Assembly (NCBI GenBank): GCA_963565915.1
Contig: OY751488.1
Coordinates: 2,542,001 to 2,606,000, forward strand
From: Entoloma clypeatum
Lineage: Eukaryota; Basidiomycota; Agaricomycetes; Agaricales; Entolomataceae
Reading direction: 5' to 3'
DNA: 64,000 nucleotides
How positions within the stretch are numbered: position 1 is the stretch's first letter; each line of letters begins with the position of its first letter. Positions 18,194-29,684 of this stretch are shown here, one piece after another. A program made the position numbers and the translations under genes. A model generated the notes under the pieces. It was given only the letters and a program-made list of their open reading frames with translations, was not told the DNA's origin and ran no database searches.

Positions 18194-21100
18194 ATGTCTA
18201 CCTCTCGCTCCGCCATGGACACCATCACCACCTTTGACGGCATCGACTACCAAAGCTGGGCCGAAAGGATGAAGTCCTACCTCCTCCATCAAGGAGTTTG
18301 GCGCATTGTTTCCGGCGACATCGTCCGCCCTGTCATCGCCAATTTCACCACCACGGTCTCCACCCCTGGAGCCACTGCTGCGGCTCCCCCTGTGCTGGTT
18401 GCCACGGTCGACCAGCCCGGCTTCCGCAAAGAAGAGAAAGCCTGGATCAGGGACGACGACGTAGCTCTCGGGGCGATACGCCTGAAGGTCTCCGAGCCGA
18501 TCAGGCGCCACATCAAGGACAGCACCTCGGCCCTTGAAGCATGGGCAGCGTTAAAAGATGCCTATTCCAAGGTATCCCCAGCCATCATCTTCGGCGACTT
18601 CAAGGCCGCCGCCACATACAAACTGTCTGGACGCGACCCCGTGCCCGAAATTGAGCGCCTGGGATCCCTTTTCGCTCGGCTCGCCGATTCGAACTTCGAC
18701 GTTCCCGATCTGATGCAGGCAATGATCCTGGCCAACGCGATTCCCGACGCCTGGTCGTCACTCTCTACTGCTCTCTTCCAGGTCTACGACGCCGATGATT
18801 TCACCTACAAAGCCGTCTCCGAAAGCATCATCTCTGAATACCGGCGCAAGTACTCGATCGGGTCTACTCGTGCGTCCAATGAGCAGGCCAAGAAAATTTC
18901 CGGGACAAAGCGCAAGGGACAGGACCCCAAATGGGAAAAGCAGCAAAAGCCGAGTACCTCGCAGAATGACGCTGACGAGCAGCCTAACTCGACCGACCCG
19001 AGTACCGCTTCTGAAAAGAAGAAGGGAAAAGGACGCTGGCGCAACCAGAAGAAAAGCGCCAACACTGCGGATAACACATCCGACCATGTGGAAGAAACGG
19101 TTGAGTTTGTTGCTCCTGCCATCCACTTCCCTCCTCTTCCGCCACCATCCTTCACTACGGTCACTGGGCGCGGAAAAACAATGAGTACCGCCCAGCCAGA
19201 CTCTCAAAGAATGCAGTCGCTCCTTCAGCGAATGAACCCGCCGCCATCCCAGTACACCGGGCTTCCTTCGGGCAAGCCGTCTGCGTGGAAAAAGAATGAT
19301 CACGTCAGGAAACTCGCGCGGAACATTGGTGCTCGTCCCTCAGGGTCAAATCTTCGGATTCTGGATACGATTATCCCAGAAGAAGATGAAAGACCATCCA
19401 AGCAGCGTCGAGTCACTCCGCCCTTGGATGACTCCCTCAGGATGATGGACATAGACCATCAGAGCGAGCGTATGGGGCCGGACCAATTCGAAGATGGGCT
19501 TATTGAACTTGACGGTTCGTCATCTTCCTCTCCTGAATCTGACCAATTAAGGAAAGCTAATAACACCTCCTTACAGACGTGTAAAATATTAGCTAGTACT
19601 AGTGCAGAATGTATGGATCATATTGACAACGATCTATATAAAAAATATACAAAGCACTTTGCGTCATGCACACACTGTAAGGAGAAAGAACGCGCACAAT
19701 GGATCTTAGACTCCGGTGCCTCGTTACACTTTACCCATGAGTTCAAGGACTTCGCGTACTACAGGCCTCTCAAGGCTAAGTGATTTGTCCAAACAGCTGA
19801 AAAGGGAAAGAAACTGGAAATTCTCGGAGTTGGGGCCGTTCCAGTACGGCATACCCTAAATGGGGAAGTAAAAACCCATCTTCTCCAACCTGTATTCTAC
19901 ATTCCGGACATGGACACACACCTATTGTCCCTAGGCGTCTTCCTTAATCACGGTTACAAAGTAGATGGAATGCGCGGGGAAATCAACATCTCCAAAGGAC
20001 AGAACAAAATACAGTTCTCGCCTCACATTCTCAGACAAACCATTTATTGGTTAGACACTGAAATACGCCATGACCAAATCCACGCGATCTCCAGCGAAAT
20101 CACTGTCGAAACCTGGCATAAGCGTCTTGGTCACCCAAATGATCAAGCACTTCGAAAGATTCCCACCAGTACCAAAGGGGTACCTAAGACACTAGTACGT
20201 GAGAAATCACAGGAAAGTTGTACAGGTTGCCTCAAAGGGAAAATGCCGAATCAATCATACCCCAATTCGATGACAAGAGCAACCAAAACCTTCGATCTTA
20301 TCCATTCTGATCTCAAACAGATATCCACGGCATCCTATCACAAATACAAATATTTCCTTACGTTTTTGGACGACTTCTCATCCCACGTCTGGATCGTCTT
20401 GCTTAGAAAGAAGTCTGATGCCATCACGGCACTAAGACAATTTCTTGCGATGATCCAGAATCAGTTCGCTGCTACCCCTAAAAAGTGGCGAGTTGATGGA
20501 GGTGGAGAGTTCGACGAATACAAGGATGTACTTGCCGACCATGGAATTCTGATCGATATCACGCTCCCATATCAGCATCAGCAGAATGGTAGAGCAGAAA
20601 GGATCAATCGAACTCTATGGGAAAAATCTCAAGCTTTGCGCTTCGACGCGTGTCTACCACCTATGTGGTGGGAATTCTGTTTGGAACATGCAGCGTTCCT
20701 CTACAACAGAACCCCCATGCAGCGTCTTGAATGGAAAACCCCTTACTTCAGGATGACTAATGAGATCCCCGACATGTCAAGTGTCAGAGTCTTCGGATGC
20801 CAGGCATATGTATATATCCCAAAAGAGAAACGGAAAAACTCCCTGGAATCCAGATCACGATTGATGATTTATCTTGGATCGAAACCAGGAGTCAAAGGAT
20901 ACCGCTTTATGGATCCTGAGACTAATACGATTTTCATGGGTGGGAAAGCGATCTTTGATGAGAGCAAGTACCCTAGATGCCACATCGACCCTTTGCCAGA
21001 AAACCATCCAGAAATGGAAAACCCAGAGCCAGCTGATGAGTTTGAGGATCTCATCCCCGGCAGCAATGACGACGATAGTCATAACGAAACACCTCACGAC

Positions 21101-22921
21101 CCAGTTCCCATTGAACAGAATCAACCTGAATCAGACAACGAACTGCCTGCCAGTGAGCCTGATGACGAACCGCGAGTACCCACTCCGGAACCCGAGCAAG
21201 TACCAGATCGACCGATCAGGGAACGACGAGTTCGGAAGATGCCAGGAAGCATCTATGGGGAAGACACTCCAGCGTCTGATCTTGAAAAATTAGATCGAAG
21301 ACGGAGATTGGGCGGTCAAACGGCATGGATGAATGACCTCCTGATGGAGGCAATATCAGTCCAAGTTGGCATCGTTGAAATGTCCCATAAAGACATATAC
21401 CCTCTTCCAAATAAAGAAGACTGGTATGCGGCTGAACGTAAAGAGCTAGACATGCTCAAACGCCGCGGGGTGATCACGGAGCTAGTACCCCTGCCTGCAG
21501 GAAGGAAAGCTCTAAGGAACAAATGGGTTTACAACGAAAAGTCCGACGGGCGCCTGAAAGCACGCCTCGTCGCAAAAGGCTTTTCACAGGTAGAAGGGAT
21601 CGACTTTGATCAGATCTTCTCACCAGTCGTGAGATATGAAACCGTCCGACTAATACTGGCATTGACAGCCCTTGAAGGGTGGTTCATGACACTCTTGGAC
21701 GTCTCATCAGCCTTCCTCTATGGAACGCTCCTTGAGGTAATCTACATGCGACAGCCTGAGGGCTACATAGTAAAAGGGAAAGAACACCTCGTGTACCGAC
21801 TATACAAAGCCCTATATGGACTTAAGCAGGCCGCATTAGCCTGGTGGAGAGAACTTGATTCCTCCATGAAAAAACTCGGCTTTGTCCGGCTTCACTCCGA
21901 TGTGGGAGTGTTCATTCACAAAAGTACCAACGGGGAAATTGTAATTGCCGTCATCTATGTCGACAACTCTGCTTTTCTCGGCACAAACCGGGAATACACG
22001 CTAGAGAAGAAAAAGGCTTTCATGACAACATGGGAATGTAGGGACCTAGGTCACCTAGTGCCCGATGGGGAACCAAAGGAATTTCTCTCAATCCAAATAA
22101 GGCAACGTGGGAAGAAGATCTTCATTGATCAAGTACCTTACCTTGAGAAAATTCTCGCGCGTATGGGGATGAGCGAATCCAATGCCACCCATACCCCACT
22201 CCCGACGGGCTACAAACCCATGAAGTCTGAGGATGAACCCAATGTGGAACTCAGATCCAAGTACCAATCCGTCATCGGGTCACTATTGTACTTAATGATC
22301 GGGACAAGACCCGACATTTGTTTCGCCGTGATCAAAATGTCCCAATTTTCCGCAAACCCTACCAAACGCCATTTAGAAGTGGCTAGGGATATTTGCAGGT
22401 ATTTGAAGGCAACAAAAGATTACGCGATCATGTACGATGGCGATTCTGGGAAAGGAATCTACGCATTTACAGACTCCGATTGGGCATCAGATGAAAACAC
22501 CAGGAAATCCACCACTGGTTACTTCATATCACTGGCATCTGGAGCAGTAACATGGGTTTCGTCAGCACAGAAAACCATTGCCCTCTCTTCCACGGAAGCA
22601 GAATACATGGCGCTATCAGATTGCAGTCGCGCAGTGACATGGCTTAGAAGCATGCTTGCTGAACTTGGGATGCAGATCGGATCAGTCCCGATCTATGGAG
22701 ATAACAATGGCTCCGTCTTTATCGCATCCAACCCTGTAACTGAAAAGCGGTCCAAGCACATCGACGTGCGATTTCACTTTGTCAGAGAAAAAGTATCTGA
22801 AGGCATTATTACGGTCGAATTCATTGAAGGAGTGAATAACCCTGCAGACCTTTTAACTAAGAATCTGGGGAAAATCCTCTTCAACAAGTTTATCCCGTAC
22901 TTTGGATTACTTAAAAACTAG
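18194..22921 (+). pseudogene. Copia Gag-Pol polyprotein, one in-frame stop and altered RT active site
   Basis: The frame starts with a copia-type gag (about 18194-19650; I see no CCHC knuckle, only a CTHC pair). A protease follows with LDSGASLHFT. At 19781-19783 a TGA interrupts the frame shortly after the protease motif, and the same frame then runs to 22921. Downstream are an integrase with an HHCC zinc finger (HKRLGHPN to CTGCLKGK) and the D,D,E core (HSDLKQ, LDDFSSH, NGRAERINR), then reverse transcriptase (LLDVSSAFLYG). Its active-site box reads YVDN (AAC at 21965-21967) instead of YVDD. RNase H follows with TDSDWASDE, SSTEAEYMA and YGDNNG. An undamaged frame would encode about 1575 residues. 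The element cannot be autonomous, because the second catalytic Asp is missing. Confidence 0.93.
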
Positions 22922-22989
22922 ACGAAGAAAGAGTACCTATATGGGAAAAAGTAAGATGTATTTAGAAGTATGTACTAAATATGGGGGGG

Positions 22990-23298
22990 TGTTGAAACTT
23001 TTCCATCACATAGATTAGATTAGATTAGATTACATCACGTGACCTTTACACATCTTCGATTACATACTTGTTTGGTTGGTACAAACAGTAGTACGGTATA
23101 TAAGACCAGGAAACTGTCAATATCAATAAGTTGTCTCTTGACTCTTAACCAGCTCCATCGCTCTTACCAGCCTCAACCGCTCTCACCAGCCTTACCCCTC
23201 CAAACCATGTAAGTGACCATAGCGGTATCGTAGAGTACTTCCACTGTAGCTATGTTGCTCAGTACACCTGTGGCTAGCGCCCAGGTGGAACTTCAACA
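22990..23298 (+). repeat. 3' LTR of the copia element
   Basis: This LTR is identical to 17523-17831 except for one T/C difference, which indicates a recent insertion. Confidence 0.95.
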
Positions 23299-23303
23299 GT
23301 TGA
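23299..23303. repeat. Target-site duplication of the copia element, right
   Basis: GTTGA directly follows the 3' LTR and matches 17518-17522. Confidence 0.93.
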
Positions 23304-23511
23304 GACATGGGTAAGCCAGCTAGCAGCTGCCGGCCCTTGTCGACATAGTCTCCCCATCACCCCTACCAGTTTAGTCCTGTATACCGCACCACCGAAGTGG
23401 CTCTGCGCAAAGCAGAGGACAGCTACAACCTTGCACCCACTCAACCTAGCCTGAGGAGAGTCCATCGTAGATCGTCAAAGAACTTGAAACGAGCACCAGT
23501 ATGTGCTGAAA
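23304..23511. other. Unique sequence between copia element and MITE copy 2
   Basis: This is a short unique stretch. An open minus-strand frame (23274-23465) runs back into the LTR and has no recognisable domain. No gene is called. Confidence 0.4.
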
Positions 23512-23702
23512 CATCAGGAAAACAGCATTTTGTCTTATCCTGTCTTGGCATGCCAAGACATACCATGCAGCTTATCTGGAGTCTTGCCAGTGACTTAGAC
23601 AGGGATAAGTAGCCAGCAAGACTCTGGATAAGCTGTGTGACATGTCTTGGCATGCCAAGACAGGATAAGATGAGATCAAGATGAGATGCCGTTTTCCTGA
23701 TG
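23512..23702 (-). mobile_element. 191-bp MITE, copy 2
   Basis: This is the inverted copy of 7871-8061. It has the same length and only about one substitution near one end. The flanking dinucleotide is AA on both sides. Near-identity of two copies at unrelated sites points to recent movement. Its transposase source is not in the window. Confidence 0.88.
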
Positions 23703-25640
23703 AAGGTGGCCGGCCGCGCCTAGGTCGCGATCTGCGCCGATAAAGAAAGAGTGTCGGTGGAAAGTAGGAAGGGATGGTGACCCGAGCCGAAACGAGGGCC
23801 CGATGGAAGGCGATGTCGATTAGTGTTGAGTTGTTCGGTAGGGTATGCACGACCTTGAGCAGGAACGGGGTTTTCCCACGGTCGGATGGTGGTGGTAAAA
23901 GAGGTGACCCTCCATGTGTTTGGATCACAACCCAAAGGACTCGAAAGCCAAAAACCCCCCCCAAACCACCATTTCTTATCCAAACCCCTTCTTTCAGAAG
24001 GCATTCATATTTGACCTTTCCTAGATCTACAAAACCTTTTCTTAGATACGGACTCACAGCTTGAACATCTTATGGTGTCCGTGTGTACTCTATCCAGCGA
24101 CTACAAAACATTTTAATCAATTCTAACTTGGTCGATAAAGTGAAGATGAACTTCCGACCAACTTCCGACCAAGTATCCACATTACTGGCACCTCTTTCAA
24201 CCAGAGAAGTCCACAACCATAGTAGCCTTGCAGTTGATTACGTTCATGTATCGATATGACATCGAGGCGCAATGTATTGAACAAATGTTGACGTTGAATC
24301 CTTATTTCATCTCGTCACTTGTTCTTCGTACTCGTAAAGGACGCCTTCCATCGAAACTGGTCAATCGACCGCTTTCCACAAAGTCAAATTGCCATACACC
24401 GGCTCGGCTGGTCATGTTGTATATTTCTCCCCCCTCTCCATTTATCTATGTCATCCAACGAGGAATGCGCCGACGAGAACCCAGTTTTGAAAAAAATATT
24501 TCAAGGGGCCTGCGATACCCGGAGGAGGCGGAAAAGTAATGCACCGTTCCCCTCTTTCCTTAGCCTATTCAATTCTGACGACATCAGTTCGATGTAAGCA
24601 CGGCCGGCGTTCCCGTCTGATAGACTCTCACCTGAGCCCGGGCGAGCCACGAAAAACAGTGGTTGCGAAACGAGTGTTTCAACTGCGCCACGAACGATTT
24701 CGATTGAACCCTATGTCGAAGCAGCAAAAGTCCGTTGTCATGTTTTCTGTCCCGACTCGTTGTCCCATCCGTCTAGAAATCTGAACATCTGAAAGAGTGC
24801 GTTGCACTTTACGTCGTCAGAAATCTAATCTCAACGCTATCATCGTATAGATACGTTAAACGACTGAAGTGGCGACCGAGAACCTCCTCCAATAGGTTCG
24901 AATCCGCTTCTGTCCATCCCGCATGAATCAGTCAAGGAGCTTGCTGTCAGCGAAGTCGACAACTGGCCCATCAACGGCACCTCGATCTCGACCTCCCCCG
25001 TCGAACAATCCAACCCCTACGACCTTTTCGCCACCGTTATCCGACGTGTCAATGCCGCAACACCTTGCGCAACCGACGACGTGACAGAAAGACTCCCCGT
25101 TACCTTTTTTCAACTCTCTCAGGCAAGACTTTTGGTCCTGTGTCCTGTGAGCTTTTCTCTGACTGGTATCTGCTCCCCACTCATTGCCCACCCCTGCACC
25201 ATACAGTGGGAACACATCGCCAACAAAGTTGAAAAAGCTGCATATATTCCTTCCCTCCTCCCAACCTTCTCACCTCCCTTACGTGCTACTACTTTGAAAA
25301 GGTTAACCTCTTCCTCCCACTCCTTCATCGGCCGATTTTAATGGTCTCTCGCTACGGGGCTGCATCTCGCAGACGAGTTGCAACTGGAAGTTATCAACAA
25401 AGTGACCGTGGCGGATACCGGGGCTTTCGTGTCCCAATACGGCAGCAAGCGAAGGTCGAGGGACTGCGGAAGGAGAGCGAAGGAGAATATATCATCATTA
25501 GAACCCTCTAAGTCTATCTTCTTCTTGTTTTATACAAGGGAAACTTTCTGTTTGGTGCATATGGAACGAAGAGAGAGCACTTGGCTATATTGTACGCCGA
25601 TATGCATGTATGTGTTGTCAATGACAGAGAAAGGCGGGGC
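23703..25640. other. Long region without an established gene
   Basis: Next to the MITE a minus-strand frame (23703-24057) looks like a truncated coding fragment but has no domain I recognise. A plus-strand frame of about 158 codons with no ATG runs from about 24867 to 25341. It has coding-like composition (for example HESVKELAVSEVDNWPI) but no identifiable start or family, and may be an exon or a relic. Just after it, at 25357-25430, a frame reads HLADELQLEVINKVTV, reminiscent of an F-box start, and then decays. I call no functional gene. Confidence 0.4.
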
Positions 25641-25707
25641 ACATTCGCCTACGCCCCTTCGAGCGATTGCGAGAAGCAGATGGCAGAAGCGAGGACGCGC
25701 TTCATCC

Positions 25708-27123
25708 TCAGGGATTGATTGTCAGAAATGAAAACATCCTGGCGCCTTGACGGACGAAGGAATTCGTTAGGCGCGTTCGGGCTTTGTGAAAGAGCGTACA
25801 TCCGTAAGAGGTCTTGAAAGCACGGAAAAACAGAGGCTGTGTACTTACGGATCGCAGTATATTCATGGTAAGGAAGTACATCAAATGACTGAGTTCGGGC
25901 CTCAGCGACAAGCGTGCCCTCTTCGGCTATGCTCATAGCTCCGAAAGTGTCGGATCTGTAAGAAAAGTGTTTGTCAGAAGAAACTTTGTGTCCAGAGAGT
26001 TTATTTGATGACTGGCCTAGAAATCTTCATGGCAATTATGCCTAGCTGAAACTGGCCACGGTATCGAATGCTAACATCGGGAAACACAAAGAACAAGCCC
26101 ATGTTTCCTTGCAAGTCCTCTAACTGATCGATCGATGATACTAAGTTGCCGTATAGTATGGGCGGAGGATGACCAGGGCCGATGGGAGAACCGACGTCGA
26201 GGGCAGTTGAGCCGTCACCGCTGAACAAGGAGAGGTGTGCGATGAGAAAAGGTAACTCTGGCCCACTTTACAAACCTCGTAAACTGGTAATAGATAGTTG
26301 TACTGAACCTCTTTACGCACGGAACAACCGCATTTCCAGAAGAATCCCTCACCGTGAGGCGCGCAATGATTGGTGGGGTCAAAGGCAGGCGAGAGAGGGG
26401 GGTACTCCCAAATTCTGCAGTTCGCTGCGGTTGTTGGATGACTTCTAAATGATAGGTCCTGAAACAAGGATTAGTTGATGAAGGGCCGAGCTCACCGACC
26501 ACACCTTGCGGAGGGATCGGCTAATAGAGATGACACCTGGATACGAGGCTGTATCCGAACCAGATCGGAGCAATTATGAGGATCCGTGAAGGAATTTTGA
26601 CTAGAAATTGAACTTTCACTTGATACGGAGCCGATCGGAGAAAAGATGGAAGACACAGTTGCCGACTCAGGCGATGATTGACTGCTGACCAGCGTACCCG
26701 CCGTGTGGCGTGTAGAAGGAAAGAGGAAGTCGATGCAACGCGGGCAGCCAGGGCGATTCTTACGGATGGATTGACGAGGAGAAAGAACATAGGAGATATA
26801 GCAGCTTGGTTCGATGGTTTTCCTGAACTGATGCAATAACAGCCTCTATCAAAACAGATAACCATGGAAAGGGGGTCACATACCTTCCGTTCGCGGAGAC
26901 TTGGGTTGGGGCAAGGCTCACAACAATCAGATAATAGGTTTGAGTTCTGATCAACCGAGGCAAGCGCCGGCAGTGACGAGTTAGGCTTAGACGGATAACT
27001 TTTATAGCCGCATGGCTGTTCGCCACAAATCCGGAGAGCCGTCTGCACCATGGGAGGAGGCATTGATGCCATAGGTTTTAGGTTGATTGGAAGAGCAGCG
27101 AGCTGGTCCGTGAAAAGCATCAT
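25708..27123 (-). CDS. Velvet-family transcriptional regulator, 385 aa, six exons
   Basis: Velvet proteins are fungal DNA-binding regulators of development and secondary metabolism. Exons 27123-26884, 26845-26496, 26458-26321, 26265-26017, 25955-25849 and 25781-25708 join in frame. The velvet domain fills the C-terminal half: RTYHLEVIQQPQRTAEFG, PPIIARLTVRD, LYGNLVSS, DLQGNMGLFFVFPDVSIR, then FDVLPYHEYTAI and a conserved FVRQGARM end. The N-terminal ~195 residues are Ser/Pro-rich with no known domain, and the start at 27123 is less certain. Intron 4 appears to have a GC-AG boundary. Because the domain is at the C-terminus and there is no extension after it, a VosA/VelB/VelC assignment is not possible from sequence alone. 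The upstream neighbour on the same strand is TIM23. Confidence 0.85.
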
Positions 27124-27367
27124 TTATAGGATTCGGCGAAGGATGGTTCAATTTGACGAATGCGAATGACACCAAGGCATCCTTCTGGAAAATTACCACC
27201 TTTTCAGGTACCCATCTCGAGCCAAACGGATGGATAAGAAGTCCTCCCGATTATGATGGCATATTCCGGTGTGTGTAAGACCTTAAGATTATGACTTACG
27301 CATTAGCGAAGACGCCTGAGCCAAATGAGGGGATGATTAAAATTAGGAAATACATGTAGTAAAAAGA

Positions 27368-28294
27368 TCAAACACTCTTTTTTACGACACTCCAAAGCCC
27401 AGCCATCCCTGACATGAAGGTCGCTGCCGCAACGGCAGGTTTGATACCAGCTACGAAAAGGAAATCAGGGGACAATCTAAAACCGGTGGCCGCTCGACGT
27501 ACCAGTGGACTTGAACAGAGCACCTGTTATAGCACCAGCCCCCATACTTCCAAGGGTATCATGCTTTCCCCGCATGGCATCGATGGATGAATTGATACCA
27601 TTGTATAAAAGGGCTAAAGTGACGAGGGCGTGTCAGCGTTGATTGGCCGTAGGGTGATGAGGACCAACCAATAACGCCAGCCGAGTTACCGATGAATGTC
27701 CCCCTCCGCGTCACGGAATTCAAGATGCTGTTGATCCGGAGCCTCGTATTGGATACAGCAAGGGGCCTCTTTGCACCTTCGCGCACACCCCACACCCCAC
27801 CAAGGGCCAGACCTGGAGATGCAACGTGAGCATGTGATGACATAGAACAATAAGGAGCCCCAGCATTGGTTCAGAAATGACAAGATAAGGTGAGAGCATT
27901 CAAAGGGAGCGAGACTCCAGGCGAGCACGCAACGTTGCGAATTGAGTAAGTTGAAAGAGATCTGATACGCACCACCAAGATACATGGTACCCGTGCCATA
28001 ACAAAGATCATCACTCCAGCCCCTGGATGGAATTGCCGTGCCGGATCCAGGAAGTTCATTCTTTTTATCGTCTTCCAGAAGTAGATAGTCCAATTTGTCA
28101 CCCAGGTCAGCTAGCGGATGCAGTTTTGCTGGGTCGTATGCAGCGAGCAGAAAGTCTGACGCAGTAACAGCGTCACTCGACGGAGCGGGGCCCTCTGAAC
28201 GCGAAAAACTTGCATTACGCAGGTAATCTGACGAGTTTTGTGAGGACGACGCCTCGGGCTGAGGAGCAGAGGAACCGTTGGCATTGACGGACAT
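27368..28294 (-). CDS. TIM23: Mitochondrial inner-membrane translocase subunit Tim23
   Basis: The product is the channel-forming subunit of the TIM23 complex, which imports presequence proteins across the mitochondrial inner membrane. Exons 28294-27973, 27812-27669, 27613-27503 and 27450-27368 join in frame to 219 aa. The N-terminal ~85 residues face the intermembrane space. The Tim17/Tim23 family part begins at LDYLLLEDD and contains PSRGWSDDLCYGTGTMYLGG, RLRINSILNSVTRRGTFIGN and LLYNGINSSID, with four hydrophobic segments and Gly-rich packing. Introns have standard GT-AG ends. It is divergent from the TPR gene at 28640, with 345 bp between the two starts. Confidence 0.95.
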
Positions 28295-28639
28295 GGCGGG
28301 TGAGAGTTGACAACAAACTTTTGATTCCGTGGCGGTACGATTTTTTGGCGGCGCGTCACGTGATTCGTGACGCTTTCTCCAGCCTCGCATGTCCCTCGCC
28401 ATATATACACGAACAGCCGCAGCCTCGGCGAGGACTAGTGCTCGGGGCCTCCAAAACCGAGCCGCCCGCCTCCATAGGGCAATTTACACTTTGCCTGCGT
28501 ATCCCCAAAGAATATGCGTCAAGGCCAAATCTGTCCACGCCTACGTAACCAAACGTGAGTCCAGGAAATACCAGAGTACTGTGTTCCACCCCGCTGAATT
28601 CATGGTACAGGTTGGGCGACGTCTGTAACACCGCATTCA
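28295..28639. promoter_or_regulatory. Shared promoter region TIM23 / TPR protein
   Basis: The 345 bp separate two divergent start codons. Bases 28356-28365 contain CACGTGATTC-type sequence, and a TATATA stretch lies at about 28402. No other gene is seen. Confidence 0.5.
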
Positions 28640-29478
28640 ATGGCATCCGATCCTGCAGAACAGGAAGCATTACGGTGTCTGGAACAAGGCACTGCAAAAC
28701 TGGAGGAAGGTGACGTAGAGGCGGCGAAATCCCTCTATGAACGAAGCGTAGAAATCAAGCGGACTGCCAGCTCCCTGTTCAATCTAGGGGTCACGCACTA
28801 CCATCTCAGTACGCCCATCCAACATCACACGTCGGGCTATCTCGTTCTGTGCTTATTTCATTCACAGAAGAATATGATGAAGCTATCTCGGCGTGGAAGG
28901 AATCCATTGCTCTGCAACCTTCAAGTCCGGACGCCCACACTAGTATGTCACCTCGTGCCACTTTGAAATGTAGACGATGAATTGTCTGCAGATCTCGCAA
29001 GTGCATATATCGTATCACCGAGTAAGTGTCTTGCCCATCAACTTCCTCGATCGACCTCTTATTGTCTGAACAGTTCCCCGCCCGGACCTTGCAATTCACC
29101 ATTTACAGTTCTGTGACGCTCATCTCGCATCTGAAACATCAACTCACTTTCTTCCATAGACTGGCCTCATCTCTCTCACCAGAAGACCCTGAGGTCGCAT
29201 TCAACTTGGCCGTCGTTCTTGAGGCCAGTCAGTTCAAAACTTCTTGTGTTTTTTGTCCCTGTCAGCACCCTGACAACCAATAGCTGGGCGACTAGAAGAT
29301 GCTCTCACACAATACAAACGCAGCAAAGAATTCGGTGTTGAACGTGCCGCTCTTCATATCCGCAATGTGGGTCTATCATGTATTTTTCGGTTTCTCGGCA
29401 AGTCGAATCAATCCCATCTAGGTTAGCGCAAAAATCCTAGGACAGCGCATGAAAGCTGCGGAGGATTCAGAAAGCTAA
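28640..29478 (+). CDS. Small TPR-repeat protein, 171 aa
   Basis: Seven exons (28640-28808, 28868-28942, 28992-29021, 29074-29107, 29160-29227, 29284-29366, 29422-29478) join in frame. Tetratricopeptide signatures are clear: ALRCLEQGTAKLEEGDVEAA, LFNLGVTHYHL, EYDEAISAWKESIALQP, DAHTNLASAYI, and VAFNLAVVLEA followed by GRLEDALTQYKRS. TPRs form protein-binding helical scaffolds. Several micro-exons of 30-34 bases are unusual but each boundary is GT-AG and keeps frame. I do not recognise a specific ortholog or partner. Confidence 0.85.
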
Positions 29479-29684
29479 CATCTGAACCTGAGATCTTCAC
29501 GAATCTCGATCGCCAGGCGGGCGGGATATGCATAAATGTGGCTTAGTGTACCCGTGTCAGAGCCTTCAAGTTGACGACAAAGACGAGCATCGACAGAGGT
29601 CGAATACGTAGAGGACAAGCGTGTAAGCTTACTGGTCACATATTGTACATGGTTTAACCGGATAGCAAAGGAGGAGAGGTGTTG

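Larger units (their letters stand above)
17523..23298 (+). mobile_element. Ty1/copia retrotransposon, young but defective
   Basis: Two 309-bp LTRs (17523-17831 and 22990-23298) differ at a single base. The flanks share the 5-bp duplication GTTGA at 17518-17522 and 23299-23303. Inside are an initiator-tRNA-type primer site, one gag-pol frame in copia order (gag, protease, integrase, reverse transcriptase, RNase H) and a G-rich purine tract just before the 3' LTR (22983-22989). An in-frame TGA and an altered YVDD box make it defective. Confidence 0.96.

Noticed and set aside
23572..24057. 161-codon minus-strand frame
   Set aside because: Its C-terminal part is MITE copy 2 and shares sequence with the MITE at 7871-8061, so it is not a real protein. 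The N-terminal part may be a truncated relic.
24860..24925. A GGTTCGAATCC sequence resembling a tRNA T-loop
   Set aside because: The T-stem does not pair well and no matching acceptor strand or cloverleaf could be found upstream.
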